From Verrucomicrobiota bacterium (GTDB taxonomy: Bacteria; Verrucomicrobiota; Verrucomicrobiia; Opitutales; Opitutaceae): a stretch of DNA of 64,000 nt. The stretch spans positions 51,403 through 115,402 of the forward strand of contig JADKHC010000018.1 of assembly GCA_016721945.1 (NCBI GenBank), in the 5' to 3' direction. The notes beneath the pieces were generated by a model, which saw nothing but the letters and a program-made list of their open reading frames with translations, made no database searches and was not told where the DNA came from. Position numbers and translations under genes: made by a program. Shown piece by piece: positions 27,184-35,122 of the stretch. The stretch's first letter is position 1, and every line of letters starts with the position of its first letter.

Positions 27184-28658
27184 CAGAATACCGCTTTCGC
27201 GAGGTTAAGGAAAATATCAGGGAAGAAACCGATCAGGATGGAGATGACGGCCGTGATACAGAGCGGGATGACCATCGAGAGATGAGCTTCGCCGTGGAGA
27301 TGATGTTCGTCTTCGTGCGAGAGTTTCCCGAAGAACGCGGTGTAAACGACGGGAGCGAAATACGCAGCGTTGAGGATCGTCGAAGCGACGAGGATCACGA
27401 GGATGCCGACCTGGCCGGCGTCCATCGAACCGACGAGTAGGTAGATCTTGGATACGAAGCCACCGGAGCCGGGCACGCCGATCATCGAGAGCGAGGCGAG
27501 GGCGAAGGCGCCGAAGGTGAACGGCATCACGCGTCCGAGGCCGGACATTTCGGAAATGTCTTTCTTGTGAGTGGCGACGAAGATCGCGCCAGCGCAGAAG
27601 AACAACGTGATCTTGGCGAAGGCGTGCGTGGCGATGTGGAGCAAGCCGCCTTCAACGCCCGTCGGCGTGAGCAGCGCGACACCGAGAACGATGTACGAGA
27701 GCTGCGAAACGGTTGAATACGCGAGTCGGGCTTTGAGGTTGTCCTTTGAGAGCGCGATGACGGATGCCGTGAGAATCGTGAAGCCGACGAAGTAAGCGGT
27801 CGGGATGCCGAGGTTGAAGGTGTTCATCGTGTCGACACCGAAACCGTAGAGCATGACGCGCGTCGTGGAGAACACGCCGACCTTCACCACCGCGACGGCA
27901 TGGAGGAGAGCGGAGACGGGCGTCGGAGCGACCATCGCGCTTGGGAGCCACGAGTGGAACGGCATGATGCCGTTCTTGGCGAAGCCGAGGATGCAGGCGG
28001 CGTAGGCACCGGTGACGAGCCAGCGGTTGGCTTCGCCGAGACCGGCGATGCCGTCGTGGACGTTGGTCGGGAAATCGAGCGTGCCGGTCAGCACGTAGAT
28101 CAGCACCATGGCCGGGAGCACGAGGCCCTTGGCGGTGGTGGTTAGGTAGGTCATGTACTTGCGGGCACCTTCGTAGCCCTCGGCGTCCTGATGGTGTCCA
28201 ACGAGTGGATACGTGACGATCGAGACGACTTCGTAGAAGAAGTACATCGTCAGAAGATTGTCGGAAAATGCGCAACCGATGGCGCCGAAGAGTGAGAGCG
28301 CGAAGCATGTGTTGAAGCGCGTCTGGTTCGGCTCGTGATGACCACGCATATAACCGGCCGAGTAAAACACGGCGAGCACCCAGAGAAGCGAAGCGGCACC
28401 GGCGAAGATCAGCGACATCGCGTCGGCGCGCAGCGTGAGGCTGAGGCCGGGCAATAGCTGGAACAGCGTGAACTTCAGCGTGGCTCCGGCTTTGATCGCG
28501 GGATAGAGCGAAGCGATGATGCCGAACATCGTGGCCGCAGCCAGGACGGAGCAGGCTTCGCGCAGATTGGGTTTCTTGCCCGTGGCCATGACCAATCCCG
28601 CGCCGACGAGCGGTGCGAGGATGGCAAAGAGCAGGCGTGAATCTTGAATCGTTTCCAT
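27183..28658 (-). CDS. Additional MrpD-like proton-conducting subunit
   Basis: A 491-residue protein with about 14 helices and the family segments FHSWLPSAMVAPTPVSALLH (the Lys-channel helix follows as AVAVVKVG) and HAFAKITLFFCAGAIF. It belongs to the monovalent cation/H+ antiporter subunit D branch, distinct from NuoL/M/N. With 25058-26860, nuoM and nuoN it makes four antiporter-type subunits in this operon, one more than the usual three. It follows nuoK directly (4 nt) and overlaps the next small gene by one base. An extra pump module or a Na+ path is possible; the ion cannot be read from sequence. Confidence 0.9.
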   Translation of the reverse strand: METIQDSRLLFAILAPLVGAGLVMATGKKPNLREACSVLAAATMFGIIASLYPAIKAGATLKFTLFQLLPGLSLTLRADAMSLIFAGAASLLWVLAVFYSAGYMRGHHEPNQTRFNTCFALSLFGAIGCAFSDNLLTMYFFYEVVSIVTYPLVGHHQDAEGYEGARKYMTYLTTTAKGLVLPAMVLIYVLTGTLDFPTNVHDGIAGLGEANRWLVTGAYAACILGFAKNGIMPFHSWLPSAMVAPTPVSALLHAVAVVKVGVFSTTRVMLYGFGVDTMNTFNLGIPTAYFVGFTILTASVIALSKDNLKARLAYSTVSQLSYIVLGVALLTPTGVEGGLLHIATHAFAKITLFFCAGAIFVATHKKDISEMSGLGRVMPFTFGAFALASLSMIGVPGSGGFVSKIYLLVGSMDAGQVGILVILVASTILNAAYFAPVVYTAFFGKLSHEDEHHLHGEAHLSMVIPLCITAVISILIGFFPDIFLNLAKAVF

Positions 28659-28662
28659 TGGC

Positions 28663-28989
28663 TCAGCCCTTTAGTTCGTTGAGCTCCTTGGAAACGATGG
28701 AGCGGTAGTTGCGGTACACGGCGATAATGATGCTGAGCGTGATCGCGACCTCGGCGGCGGCGAGGCCCATGATGAAAAGCACGGCGATTTGGCCAACTGA
28801 CTGGTCGGGCGCGGTGAAACGGTTAAGCGCCATAAAATTTAACGACGCGGCGGCGAAGATGAGTTCGCCCGAAATCAACATGCCGATGAGCGTGCGACGA
28901 CGCACGAGGCCGAAGATGCCGGTGGCGAGGAGGAAAGCGGCGACCACGAGGTACGCGGCGGGCTGGGAGTAGAGCTGGGCGGGGTTCAT
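28663..28989 (-). CDS. nuoK: NADH-quinone oxidoreductase subunit K
   Basis: A 108-residue, three-helix membrane subunit. ISGELIFAAASLNFMALNRF carries the conserved transmembrane Glu of the first channel helix, and GLAAAEVAITLSIIIAVYRN carries the second. It lies between NuoJ and the antiporter subunits and helps pass conformational or charge changes along the membrane arm. It overlaps the nuoJ stop by ATGA. Confidence 0.96.
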   Translation of the reverse strand: MNPAQLYSQPAAYLVVAAFLLATGIFGLVRRRTLIGMLISGELIFAAASLNFMALNRFTAPDQSVGQIAVLFIMGLAAAEVAITLSIIIAVYRNYRSIVSKELNELKG

Positions 28990-29522
28990 TCTTTGGTCCT
29001 CCCGGAACGGGCGATCACGAGTGCGCCGAGGATGGCGACGAGCAGCACGAGCGAGATTAGTTCAAAGGGCACGCTGTACGTAGTGAGAAGGCGGATACCG
29101 ATGTCCTTCACCGAGCCTTCGCTGACGATGCTGGCGGGAGCCTGCCAGTTGGCGCTCAGGCTGAGCCAGGCGATGCCGAGAAATACGCCACCGGCAATAG
29201 CAATGGCGATGAGCGGCGAAATAACCGGGTAAGGGCGCGTGTGCTGTTCGGGCTTGGGCTCGTCGGGCTCGGTGAGCATGACGCCGAAGATGACAGTCAC
29301 GCAGACGGCGCCGATGTAGATCAGGATTTCCATCAGCGCGAGGAACGGGCTGTTCAGAAAATAGAAAAGGCCGGCGAGGCCGAGAGAGCAGATTGCGAGA
29401 CCACACACGCTGCGAATGATACGCTTGGTGAGTGCGGCGATGAGCGCACCGGTTACAGTGATCGCAATGAAAGAGACAAAGATCGCGGCGACGATCCAGT
29501 CGGAGAATGGAAAGGAGTTCAT
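28986..29522 (-). CDS. nuoJ: NADH-quinone oxidoreductase subunit J
   Basis: A 178-residue membrane protein of five predicted helices. It has the family stretch SPFLALMEILIYIGAVCVTV, in which the central helix contains the pi-bulge region important for proton coupling. The start at 29522 overlaps the nuoI stop (ATGA). A longer upstream open frame is coding shadow of nuoI. The C-terminus ends in IARSGRTKE. Confidence 0.95.
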   Translation of the reverse strand: MNSFPFSDWIVAAIFVSFIAITVTGALIAALTKRIIRSVCGLAICSLGLAGLFYFLNSPFLALMEILIYIGAVCVTVIFGVMLTEPDEPKPEQHTRPYPVISPLIAIAIAGGVFLGIAWLSLSANWQAPASIVSEGSVKDIGIRLLTTYSVPFELISLVLLVAILGALVIARSGRTKE

Positions 29523-30058
29523 GGCTGGGCAGTCGGAGCTGGGGCGGGAGCGGCTGGTTCGGCTGCTGGAGCCGCGGCGGGCGCGGGAGCGTAAGGATCG
29601 TAGGGCGTTTTGCCGACACGGGTGACCTGATCTTTGTAGCGCTGCACGAGGTCCATGTTGGCCCACTGGTTGGGGACGCTGGCGAGGTTGTAGCGATTCG
29701 AATGCTGGATCGCGTCAAACGGGCAGGCCTCGACGCAGAGCGAGCAGAGCGAGCAAAGCGTGTAGTCGAGTTTGTAGCTGGTGACCGTTTTGCCTTTTTC
29801 GCCGGCGGGCTTGATGCCGTCGAGCACGATGCAATCGGAAGGGCAGGCCTTGGCGCAGATGTTGCAGGCGGTGCAGTTGGGCTTGCCGGTTTCCTCGTTC
29901 CACTTGAGCTCGATGTGGCCGCGAAACTTCTTTGCGATCGGCAGCGTCTGGTGCGGATAGTGGGTGGTTATGGTCGGGCTGAAGAACTGCTTGATCGTGA
30001 TCCGCAAACCCGTGATCAGCGACAAGAACCCAGAGAATGTTTCGGTGACGAGATTCAT
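29519..30058 (-). CDS. nuoI: NADH-quinone oxidoreductase subunit I (two [4Fe-4S])
   Basis: A 179-residue ferredoxin-like subunit with two complete cluster motifs: CTACNICAKACPSDC and CSLCSLCVEACPFDA. It passes electrons (clusters N6a/N6b) toward NuoB. The C-terminal tail (about 30 residues of Ala/Pro: PAPAAAPAAEPAAPAPAPTA) is an unusual extension. In this operon, which lacks the NADH-binding module, NuoI would be the most exposed electron entry point, a candidate docking site for ferredoxin. That is inferred from similar 11-subunit complexes. Confidence 0.96.
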   Translation of the reverse strand: MNLVTETFSGFLSLITGLRITIKQFFSPTITTHYPHQTLPIAKKFRGHIELKWNEETGKPNCTACNICAKACPSDCIVLDGIKPAGEKGKTVTSYKLDYTLCSLCSLCVEACPFDAIQHSNRYNLASVPNQWANMDLVQRYKDQVTRVGKTPYDPYAPAPAAAPAAEPAAPAPAPTAQP

Positions 30059-30064
30059 GGGCGT

Positions 30065-31174
30065 TTAGAAAAGGCGGGGCAGTTTGAGCAGCACGCTCGT
30101 GAGGAGGAGCGTGAAGAGGGAGATCGGGATCAGGATCTTCCAAGAAAGGTTGAGGAGGCCGTAGAATTGCGTGCGGGGAAATGTCCAGCGGATCCAGACG
30201 ACGCTGAAGATAAGGAAATACATCTTGGCAAAAAAGAAGCCGACGCCGATCACGGTGCCGATGACGCCCCACGAGGTGAGGAGCGTGCCAAAACCCGAAC
30301 CAAGGCCGCTCTGCCAACCGCCGAGAAAGAGAATCGTAGCGAGCGCGCAGCCGACGACGATGTTGGCATATTCGGCCATGAAGAAAACGCCGAAGCCCAT
30401 GCCGCCGTACTCGGTGAAAGCGCCAGCGACGAGTTCGCTTTCCGCTTCCGCCATGTCGAAGGGCGCACGGTTGGTTTCGGCCAGCATGCAGATGTAGAAA
30501 ATGAGAAACGTGACCGGCGCGAGGAGGTTGCCGCCGATGTGACCCCAACCGCCACCGCTAAAATCCCAGATGCCGCGCAGAATATTCCAGTTCCAGAAAC
30601 CGCCAGCTTGTTGGACGATGATTTCCTGAAGGTTCATCGTGCCTGTCACCATGATGATGGTGATCACGACGAGGAGCATCGGGATTTCGTAGGCGACGTT
30701 TTGGGAAACGACACGGGCGGCGGAGATGATCGCGTACTTGTTGCGCGAGGCCCAGCCGCCGAGCATGAGCGCCATCACATTGATAGAGCCAAAAGAGAAC
30801 ACCATCAGCAGGCCGATGTTGAGATCGCGGGCGAGCACGTTGTTGCCAAATGGAATCGCGGCGAGACACACGAGCGGCGGTGCGATGACCATGAGCGGCG
30901 CGGCCCAGAAGAGGATTTTATCGCTGCCCGGAGGTGCCATGAGCTGCTTTGCGAGCAGCTTGATGCCGTCAGCGGGAGGTTGCAGCAAGCCCCACGGTCC
31001 GGACTCGGTCGGGCCGGGACGGCGTTGGAAGCGGCCTGCGCCTTTGCGCTCGACCCACACGAGGTAGGCGGCGTTGGCGGCGACGAAAATGCAGATGCCC
31101 ACCAGGTACAAAATGCTCCGGGTAAGAGTCCAGTACGGCTCAGTGGTGAAAAACTTGAAAATGCTTTCGATCAT
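30065..31174 (-). CDS. nuoH: NADH-quinone oxidoreductase subunit H
   Basis: A 369-residue, eight-helix membrane subunit at the quinone site. ERKGAGRFQRRPGPTESGPW is the quinone-channel loop, and ETNRAPFDMAEAESELVAGA is the highly conserved acidic loop. It connects the peripheral arm to the membrane arm. It directly follows nuoD (30-nt gap), so the usual nuoE-F-G genes between D and H are absent. Confidence 0.97.
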   Translation of the reverse strand: MIESIFKFFTTEPYWTLTRSILYLVGICIFVAANAAYLVWVERKGAGRFQRRPGPTESGPWGLLQPPADGIKLLAKQLMAPPGSDKILFWAAPLMVIAPPLVCLAAIPFGNNVLARDLNIGLLMVFSFGSINVMALMLGGWASRNKYAIISAARVVSQNVAYEIPMLLVVITIIMVTGTMNLQEIIVQQAGGFWNWNILRGIWDFSGGGWGHIGGNLLAPVTFLIFYICMLAETNRAPFDMAEAESELVAGAFTEYGGMGFGVFFMAEYANIVVGCALATILFLGGWQSGLGSGFGTLLTSWGVIGTVIGVGFFFAKMYFLIFSVVWIRWTFPRTQFYGLLNLSWKILIPISLFTLLLTSVLLKLPRLF

Positions 31175-31204
31175 CGAAGTGGCAGAAGTGGCGGTGGCGA
31201 AGGG

Positions 31205-32332
31205 TTAGCGATCGATGTCGGGGATGACGAGGTCGAGGCTGGCCATCAGGGAAATCGCGTCGGCGAGCATCATGCCTTGCGATGCTTCTTCGAAGAGCGA
31301 CAGGTTGGTGAAACACGGCGTGCGCAGGCGGATGCGGTACGCTTCTTCTTTGCCGTCGCTGGTGATGCGCACGAGCAGGCGGCCGCGGCCGCACTCGGTG
31401 GCGAAACAAGTGTCACCGACAGGAAGTTTCAGGATGCGGGGGACTTTGCCCTGGAACGGACCTTCGGGGATCTTCGCGCAGGCTTGTTCGATGATGCGAA
31501 GGGATTGCTCAATCTCATCCATGCGGACGAGGTAACGGGCAAGCGAGTCGCACTCTTGATAAACCGGGATGTCGAAATCGAACTGGTTGTAGATCGAGTA
31601 AGGTTCGGCTTTGCGGACGTCGTAGTTGACGCCAGAACCGCGCAAGACCGGGCCACAAGCACCGTATTTGCGGCACATCTCGGCGCTGATCGGGCCGATG
31701 CCCTCGACGCGCTTGCGGAAGATGATGTTTCCCGTAACGAGTTTTTTGTACATTTTCATGCGTTCGCGCATGTAGGGCACAAAGGCTTTGCAGCCGTCGA
31801 TGAAGGTTTGATCAACGTCGTCGCACACGCCGCCGAAACGGTAGTAGCAATACGTCAGGCGCGAACCGGTGATGGCTTCGAGCAAGTCGAGAATCTTTTC
31901 GCGGTCATCGAAGGCGTAAAGGATCGGCGTGAAACCGCCGAGATCCATAATCCACGCGCCCCAACCCACGAGATGGCTGGAGATACGGTTTAGTTCGGAA
32001 GTGATGACGCGGATGTACTCGGCGCGCAGCGGGACTTCGATCTTCGCGGCTTTTTCCACGGCGCCAACGAAGGCGTGCGTGTACGTCATGGCCGAGAGAT
32101 AATCGATGCGGCTGGTGTTGGGCAGGTACTGCGCGTAGGTGCGGTTCTCGCCCATCTTTTCGTGCATGCGGTGGATGTAACCGGGCACGGGCTGGGCGTT
32201 GACGATGAATTCGCCATCCATCTCCAGCTTCACGCGCAGCACGCCGTGGGTGGCGGGATGTTGCGGACCGAGATTGATCGTGAACGTTTCGGCGGAGGGA
32301 TCGCCGACAGGAATAAGTTGGGGGATGTTCAC
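31205..32332 (-). CDS. nuoD: NADH-quinone oxidoreductase subunit D
   Basis: A 375-residue 49-kDa-type subunit related to the [NiFe] hydrogenase large subunit, forming the quinone cavity. It shows NLGPQHPATHGVLRVKLEMD with the quinone-contacting His, then HEKMGENRTYAQYLPNTSRI, and a C-terminal Asp-Arg ending (DLVIPDIDR). The hydrogenase Ni ligands are absent, as expected. It overlaps the nuoC stop by ATGA. A long open frame on the opposite strand across nuoD-nuoH-nuoI is a high-GC shadow, not a gene. Confidence 0.97.
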   Translation of the reverse strand: MNIPQLIPVGDPSAETFTINLGPQHPATHGVLRVKLEMDGEFIVNAQPVPGYIHRMHEKMGENRTYAQYLPNTSRIDYLSAMTYTHAFVGAVEKAAKIEVPLRAEYIRVITSELNRISSHLVGWGAWIMDLGGFTPILYAFDDREKILDLLEAITGSRLTYCYYRFGGVCDDVDQTFIDGCKAFVPYMRERMKMYKKLVTGNIIFRKRVEGIGPISAEMCRKYGACGPVLRGSGVNYDVRKAEPYSIYNQFDFDIPVYQECDSLARYLVRMDEIEQSLRIIEQACAKIPEGPFQGKVPRILKLPVGDTCFATECGRGRLLVRITSDGKEEAYRIRLRTPCFTNLSLFEEASQGMMLADAISLMASLDLVIPDIDR

Positions 32333-33006
32333 GCTTTGAAATCTTTTAACAGCGGGTGATACGTGGCATCGTCGGGCAGCATGAAAGGCGAGAGGTCGCG
32401 GTGGCCGACGAAGTTGATGCCGAAAAAGTCGTGGGTCTCACGCTCGTGCCAATCGGCGCCGGGGAAAACTTTGGAGATAGTGGCTATCTTGGGATCGTTG
32501 CGTGCGATGCGGGCGCGGTAGGCGACGCGTTCGCCGGTCTGAAAATGGAGAAAGTCGTAGATGACTTCGAGGAGGCCTTGGGTTGGCCAGTCCATGCCGG
32601 TGACTGCGTCGATCGCGAAGCCGTGGCGATCCATGATTTCTGCTGCGGCGACGACATTAGCCGGTTCGACGGTGACTTCGAGATGCAGGCCCTTGTCCTC
32701 GAATTTCCAGATTTGTACTGGTTTCGGTGGAGGAGGTGGCGGCGCGGCTGGAGCAGGCGCGGGTTTCGGAGCGGCGGCGACGGCGGGCTTAGGCGCTGGT
32801 GTTGGAGCGACGGACGGCGGATTAGGGATAACCCGCCCTACCACGGAAGGGTCAGCCGGAACTGCTGCGGGTTTCGCTGCGGCCGGGGCAGCGGCGGGTT
32901 TTGGCGCTGGCGCAGGTTTCGGTACGAGCGCGGGCGGCAGTTGGACCATCTCTTTGACGGCCAGCGGCGCAAATTCTTTGGCGAGTTGTTCGATGGAGCT
33001 GCTCAT
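32329..33006 (-). CDS. nuoC: NADH-quinone oxidoreductase subunit C with Pro/Ala-rich N-terminal extension
   Basis: A 225-residue protein. Residues ~95-225 are the 30-kDa complex I domain ([38 protein letters not shown]). The first ~95 residues are a low-complexity extension: a short charged helix ([20 protein letters not shown]), then Pro/Ala/Lys repeats ([20 protein letters not shown]). Within it a palindromic genomic repeat (32816-32842) encodes [11 protein letters not shown]. It assembles with NuoB and NuoD in the peripheral arm. It overlaps nuoB and nuoD by ATGA on both sides. Confidence 0.95.
   Translation of the reverse strand: MSSSIEQLAKEFAPLAVKEMVQLPPALVPKPAPAPKPAAAPAAAKPAAVPADPSVVGRVIPNPPSVAPTPAPKPAVAAAPKPAPAPAAPPPPPPKPVQIWKFEDKGLHLEVTVEPANVVAAAEIMDRHGFAIDAVTGMDWPTQGLLEVIYDFLHFQTGERVAYRARIARNDPKIATISKVFPGADWHERETHDFFGINFVGHRDLSPFMLPDDATYHPLLKDFKA
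32816..32842. repeat. REP-like palindrome inside nuoC
   Basis: GGCGGATTAGGGATAACCCG then CCCTACC matches the radical SAM-gene copy at 6044-6070 in 23 of 27 bases and the TAGGG-type intergenic arms near 3.9 kb. It lies in the Pro/Ala linker of NuoC and keeps the frame, a site where extra residues would be tolerated. Confidence 0.7.
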
Positions 33007-33503
33007 GGCATTTCGACGGTGGGCCAGCGGCGTTTGCCGGTGAGCTTTTGCTCAAGTTGGAGGATGCCTTCGATCAGGGCTTCGGGGCGCGGCGGGCAGC
33101 CGGGGACGTACACGTCGACCGGGAAAAGTTTGTCCACGCCTTCGACGACCGAGTACTGGCCGGGATACACGAACGGGCCGCCGGAGATGGCGCAGTTGCC
33201 CATCGCGATGACCCATTTTGGCTCTAGCATCTGGTCATAGAGCGTCTTGATGGCGGGAGCCATTTTCTTGTTTACCGTGCCGGCGACGATCATGACGTCG
33301 GCCTGGCGGGGCGAAGGGCGAAAGACTTCGGCGCCGAAACGCGAGAGATCGAAGCGAGCCATGCCGGAAGCCATCATTTCGATGGCGCAGCAGGCGAGAC
33401 CGAAGGTGAGCGGCCAGAGCGAGTTCGCGCGCCCGAGGGCGAGCAAATCGTCGAGCATGGCAAACTTTACGATTTGCGAGGTGTCGGGTTGCGGCGTGTC
33501 CAT
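33003..33503 (-). CDS. nuoB: NADH-quinone oxidoreductase subunit B ([4Fe-4S] N2)
   Basis: A 166-residue subunit from the ATG at 33503 ([20 protein letters not shown]); a start seven codons earlier is also open. It has the N2 cluster ligands in order: [11 protein letters not shown] (Cys pair), MGNCAISGG and [14 protein letters not shown]. The tip cluster N2 reduces quinone at the NuoB/NuoD/NuoH junction. It overlaps the end of nuoA by about 37 nt. Confidence 0.97.
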   Translation of the reverse strand: MDTPQPDTSQIVKFAMLDDLLALGRANSLWPLTFGLACCAIEMMASGMARFDLSRFGAEVFRPSPRQADVMIVAGTVNKKMAPAIKTLYDQMLEPKWVIAMGNCAISGGPFVYPGQYSVVEGVDKLFPVDVYVPGCPPRPEALIEGILQLEQKLTGKRRWPTVEMP

Positions 33504-33877
33504 TCGAAAACTCCTTTTTTCCAAGCGTAAATAATTACAAGTGATAGCGTTCCCACGAACATCGCGACCTCGACGAGATCGCGCCAGGCAAAGACCCGGT
33601 TATAAACGAGGGCAACGGGGATGAGATAAAGTACGTCGACCGCGAAGGCCACGAAGACGAGTGCGTACAGATAATAAACAGCACTGTAACGAATCCAGGC
33701 GTCGCCGATCGGTTCCACGCCGCATTCGATGAATTGACCAGTTTTGTTGGCGGTCTGTCGGGTGGTGGCGCGGGGTGCCAAAAAGTACACGATCACAAAC
33801 GGGCCAGCGGCAAAAGCGAGTCCGCCCAGGGCGAACAAGACCACGTAGATGAGATCTCCTGATAGGATTTCGTTCAT
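33467..33877 (-). CDS. nuoA: NADH-quinone oxidoreductase subunit A
   Basis: A 136-residue three-helix subunit at the start of the operon. Signature [15 protein letters not shown] lies in the loop after helix 1, and [20 protein letters not shown] is helix 2 with the conserved acidic residue. A roughly 735-bp non-coding gap upstream must hold the operon promoter. No convincing single promoter could be picked by eye. Confidence 0.96.
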   Translation of the reverse strand: MNEILSGDLIYVVLFALGGLAFAAGPFVIVYFLAPRATTRQTANKTGQFIECGVEPIGDAWIRYSAVYYLYALVFVAFAVDVLYLIPVALVYNRVFAWRDLVEVAMFVGTLSLVIIYAWKKGVFEWTRRNPTPRKS

Positions 33878-34190
33878 CGGTGGGTGCGGGCTAGAGACCC
33901 GAAAAAAAGTGAAATCTGCGGCATGTTGCCATCATGCGACACAATTGTTGAAGCAGCATCGCAGGGGTTGCCGAAGGCTGCGCATTTCTTGCGACGTGAA
34001 AGCGCGCAGAATAACAAAAGCTTATTCGCTTGCGGTGGAGAATTAGATCCGTAGGCGGTGTTGGCATGCATAGAGTGGTTGGGTTAAGGGCGGGTTGGGG
34101 CAGGGTGAGAGGCCAAGGTACGACTTCGGTCGGCAACGCAAATCGACCGATAGAATAAGCCGCGAACTGAATCGCGGCAGTTGCCTCGCT

Positions 34191-34220
34191 CAAGCCCGAT
34201 GGGGACTCGGGCTCCACCTA
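34191..34220. repeat. Half-copy of the GGAGCCCG palindromic repeat
   Basis: AGCCCGATGGGGACTCGGGC then TCCACCTA: one arm of the paired element seen at 45381-45453 and 50054-50138. Confidence 0.6.
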
Positions 34221-34520
34221 CTGCACATCGCTCCACGCTGGAGATTGTGCTTCAACTGCATAGATACGGCTTAGGCTGAAGAGGCGAGCCGACGAAGACT
34301 TTACCGAAAAGCGAGGGCGTGTGTGAACAGCGCTGCGCTTTGTACCATGGCTTGCAGTTCGGGCTAGACTTGTGGACCGCTATATTTTTGGCGCAAAACG
34401 AGCATTGAGCTCGCAAGTTCTTCGAAATGCGCTGTATCAATCATTATCCCCCCAAAACTTCGTGCCCGGCAGAAGTGCTGCACTTGTAAAACAATTGGCA
34501 AAATAGTTCGCAGCACTATG

Positions 34521-34549
34521 TTCACGCGCAACAGTTTGCATTTTATAAT
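34521..34549 (+). promoter_or_regulatory. Candidate promoter of the response-regulator gene
   Basis: TTCACG and a perfect TATAAT are separated by 17 bp, 65 nt upstream of the start at 34614. The region is A/T-rich. This was seen by eye only. Confidence 0.4.
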
Positions 34550-34613
34550 TTCGTAAACCAAAAAAGAGCCGAGGTAGTTCTTTAAGTGCTTCACGCATAA
34601 ATTTCATCTTCCC

Positions 34614-35087
34614 ATGATTTCTCGTCTCAAAAAACTTTTTGGTTCGTCAGCTGAAGAACAAACCCAAACAGCTAAAAGTGCAGGCAAGCAAAGCTTGATC
34701 ATGTTTGTGGACGATGAGCAGGAAGTGCGTTCGATCGCGCGTATCACTCTAGAGCAACTCGGCTACCAGTTGATCGAGGCGGAGGACGGGGTGCAGGCAT
34801 TGGAGTTGTTCAACAAGCGTAAGTCGGAGATCAAATTAGTTATCACCGATGTGCTGATGCCCAATCTCGATGGGCTCGGGCTCGCGGCCCGGTTGACCAA
34901 GATTAAACCCGATCTGCCTATTCTTCTTTTGAGCGGTCATGTGCTTGAGGAAGATTTATGGGCTCCCGGAAATGCCCAGCTGCGGTACTTGATGAAGCCT
35001 TACCGCCTCAGTGATTTGCAGGAAGCGGTGGTCGATCTGATCGGTCCGGCGGCCAAGCCACCTGAAGTTCCTCCTTCGGGTAAATAA
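34614..35087 (+). CDS. Single-domain response regulator
   Basis: A 157-residue protein. After a basic N-terminal tail (MISRLKKLFGSSAEEQ) it is one receiver domain. The acidic pair is D33/D34 (MFVDDEQEV), the phospho-accepting D79 lies in LVITDVLMPNLDG, the switch Ser in LLLSGH, and K128 in YLMKPYR. It has no output domain, so it signals by protein contact. It lies 35 nt before a membrane/cyclic-nucleotide-binding protein in the same direction, a plausible partner. No histidine kinase is next to it. Confidence 0.88.
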   Translation: MISRLKKLFGSSAEEQTQTAKSAGKQSLIMFVDDEQEVRSIARITLEQLGYQLIEAEDGVQALELFNKRKSEIKLVITDVLMPNLDGLGLAARLTKIKPDLPILLLSGHVLEEDLWAPGNAQLRYLMKPYRLSDLQEAVVDLIGPAAKPPEVPPSGK

Positions 35088-35122
35088 GAGAGTCTTTCAC
35101 GTGCGAAACCCCTAACTTTTCG

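Larger units (their letters stand above)
33878..34613. other. Long intergenic region between divergent nuoA and the response regulator gene
   Basis: 736 bases without a gene. It holds one half-copy of the AGCCCGA/TCGGGCT repeat (34191-34220), a candidate sigma-70-like promoter toward the response regulator (34521-34549) and A/T-rich DNA from about 34420 on. It must also carry the nuo operon promoter. Nothing else was recognised. Confidence 0.5.

Noticed and set aside
29507..31993. Very long open frame on the plus strand opposite nuoI-nuoH-nuoD
   Set aside because: It is antisense to well-matched complex I genes. Its composition (Glu/Asp/Arg/Ala-rich, no family motif) is what reverse-strand reading of high-GC codons gives.
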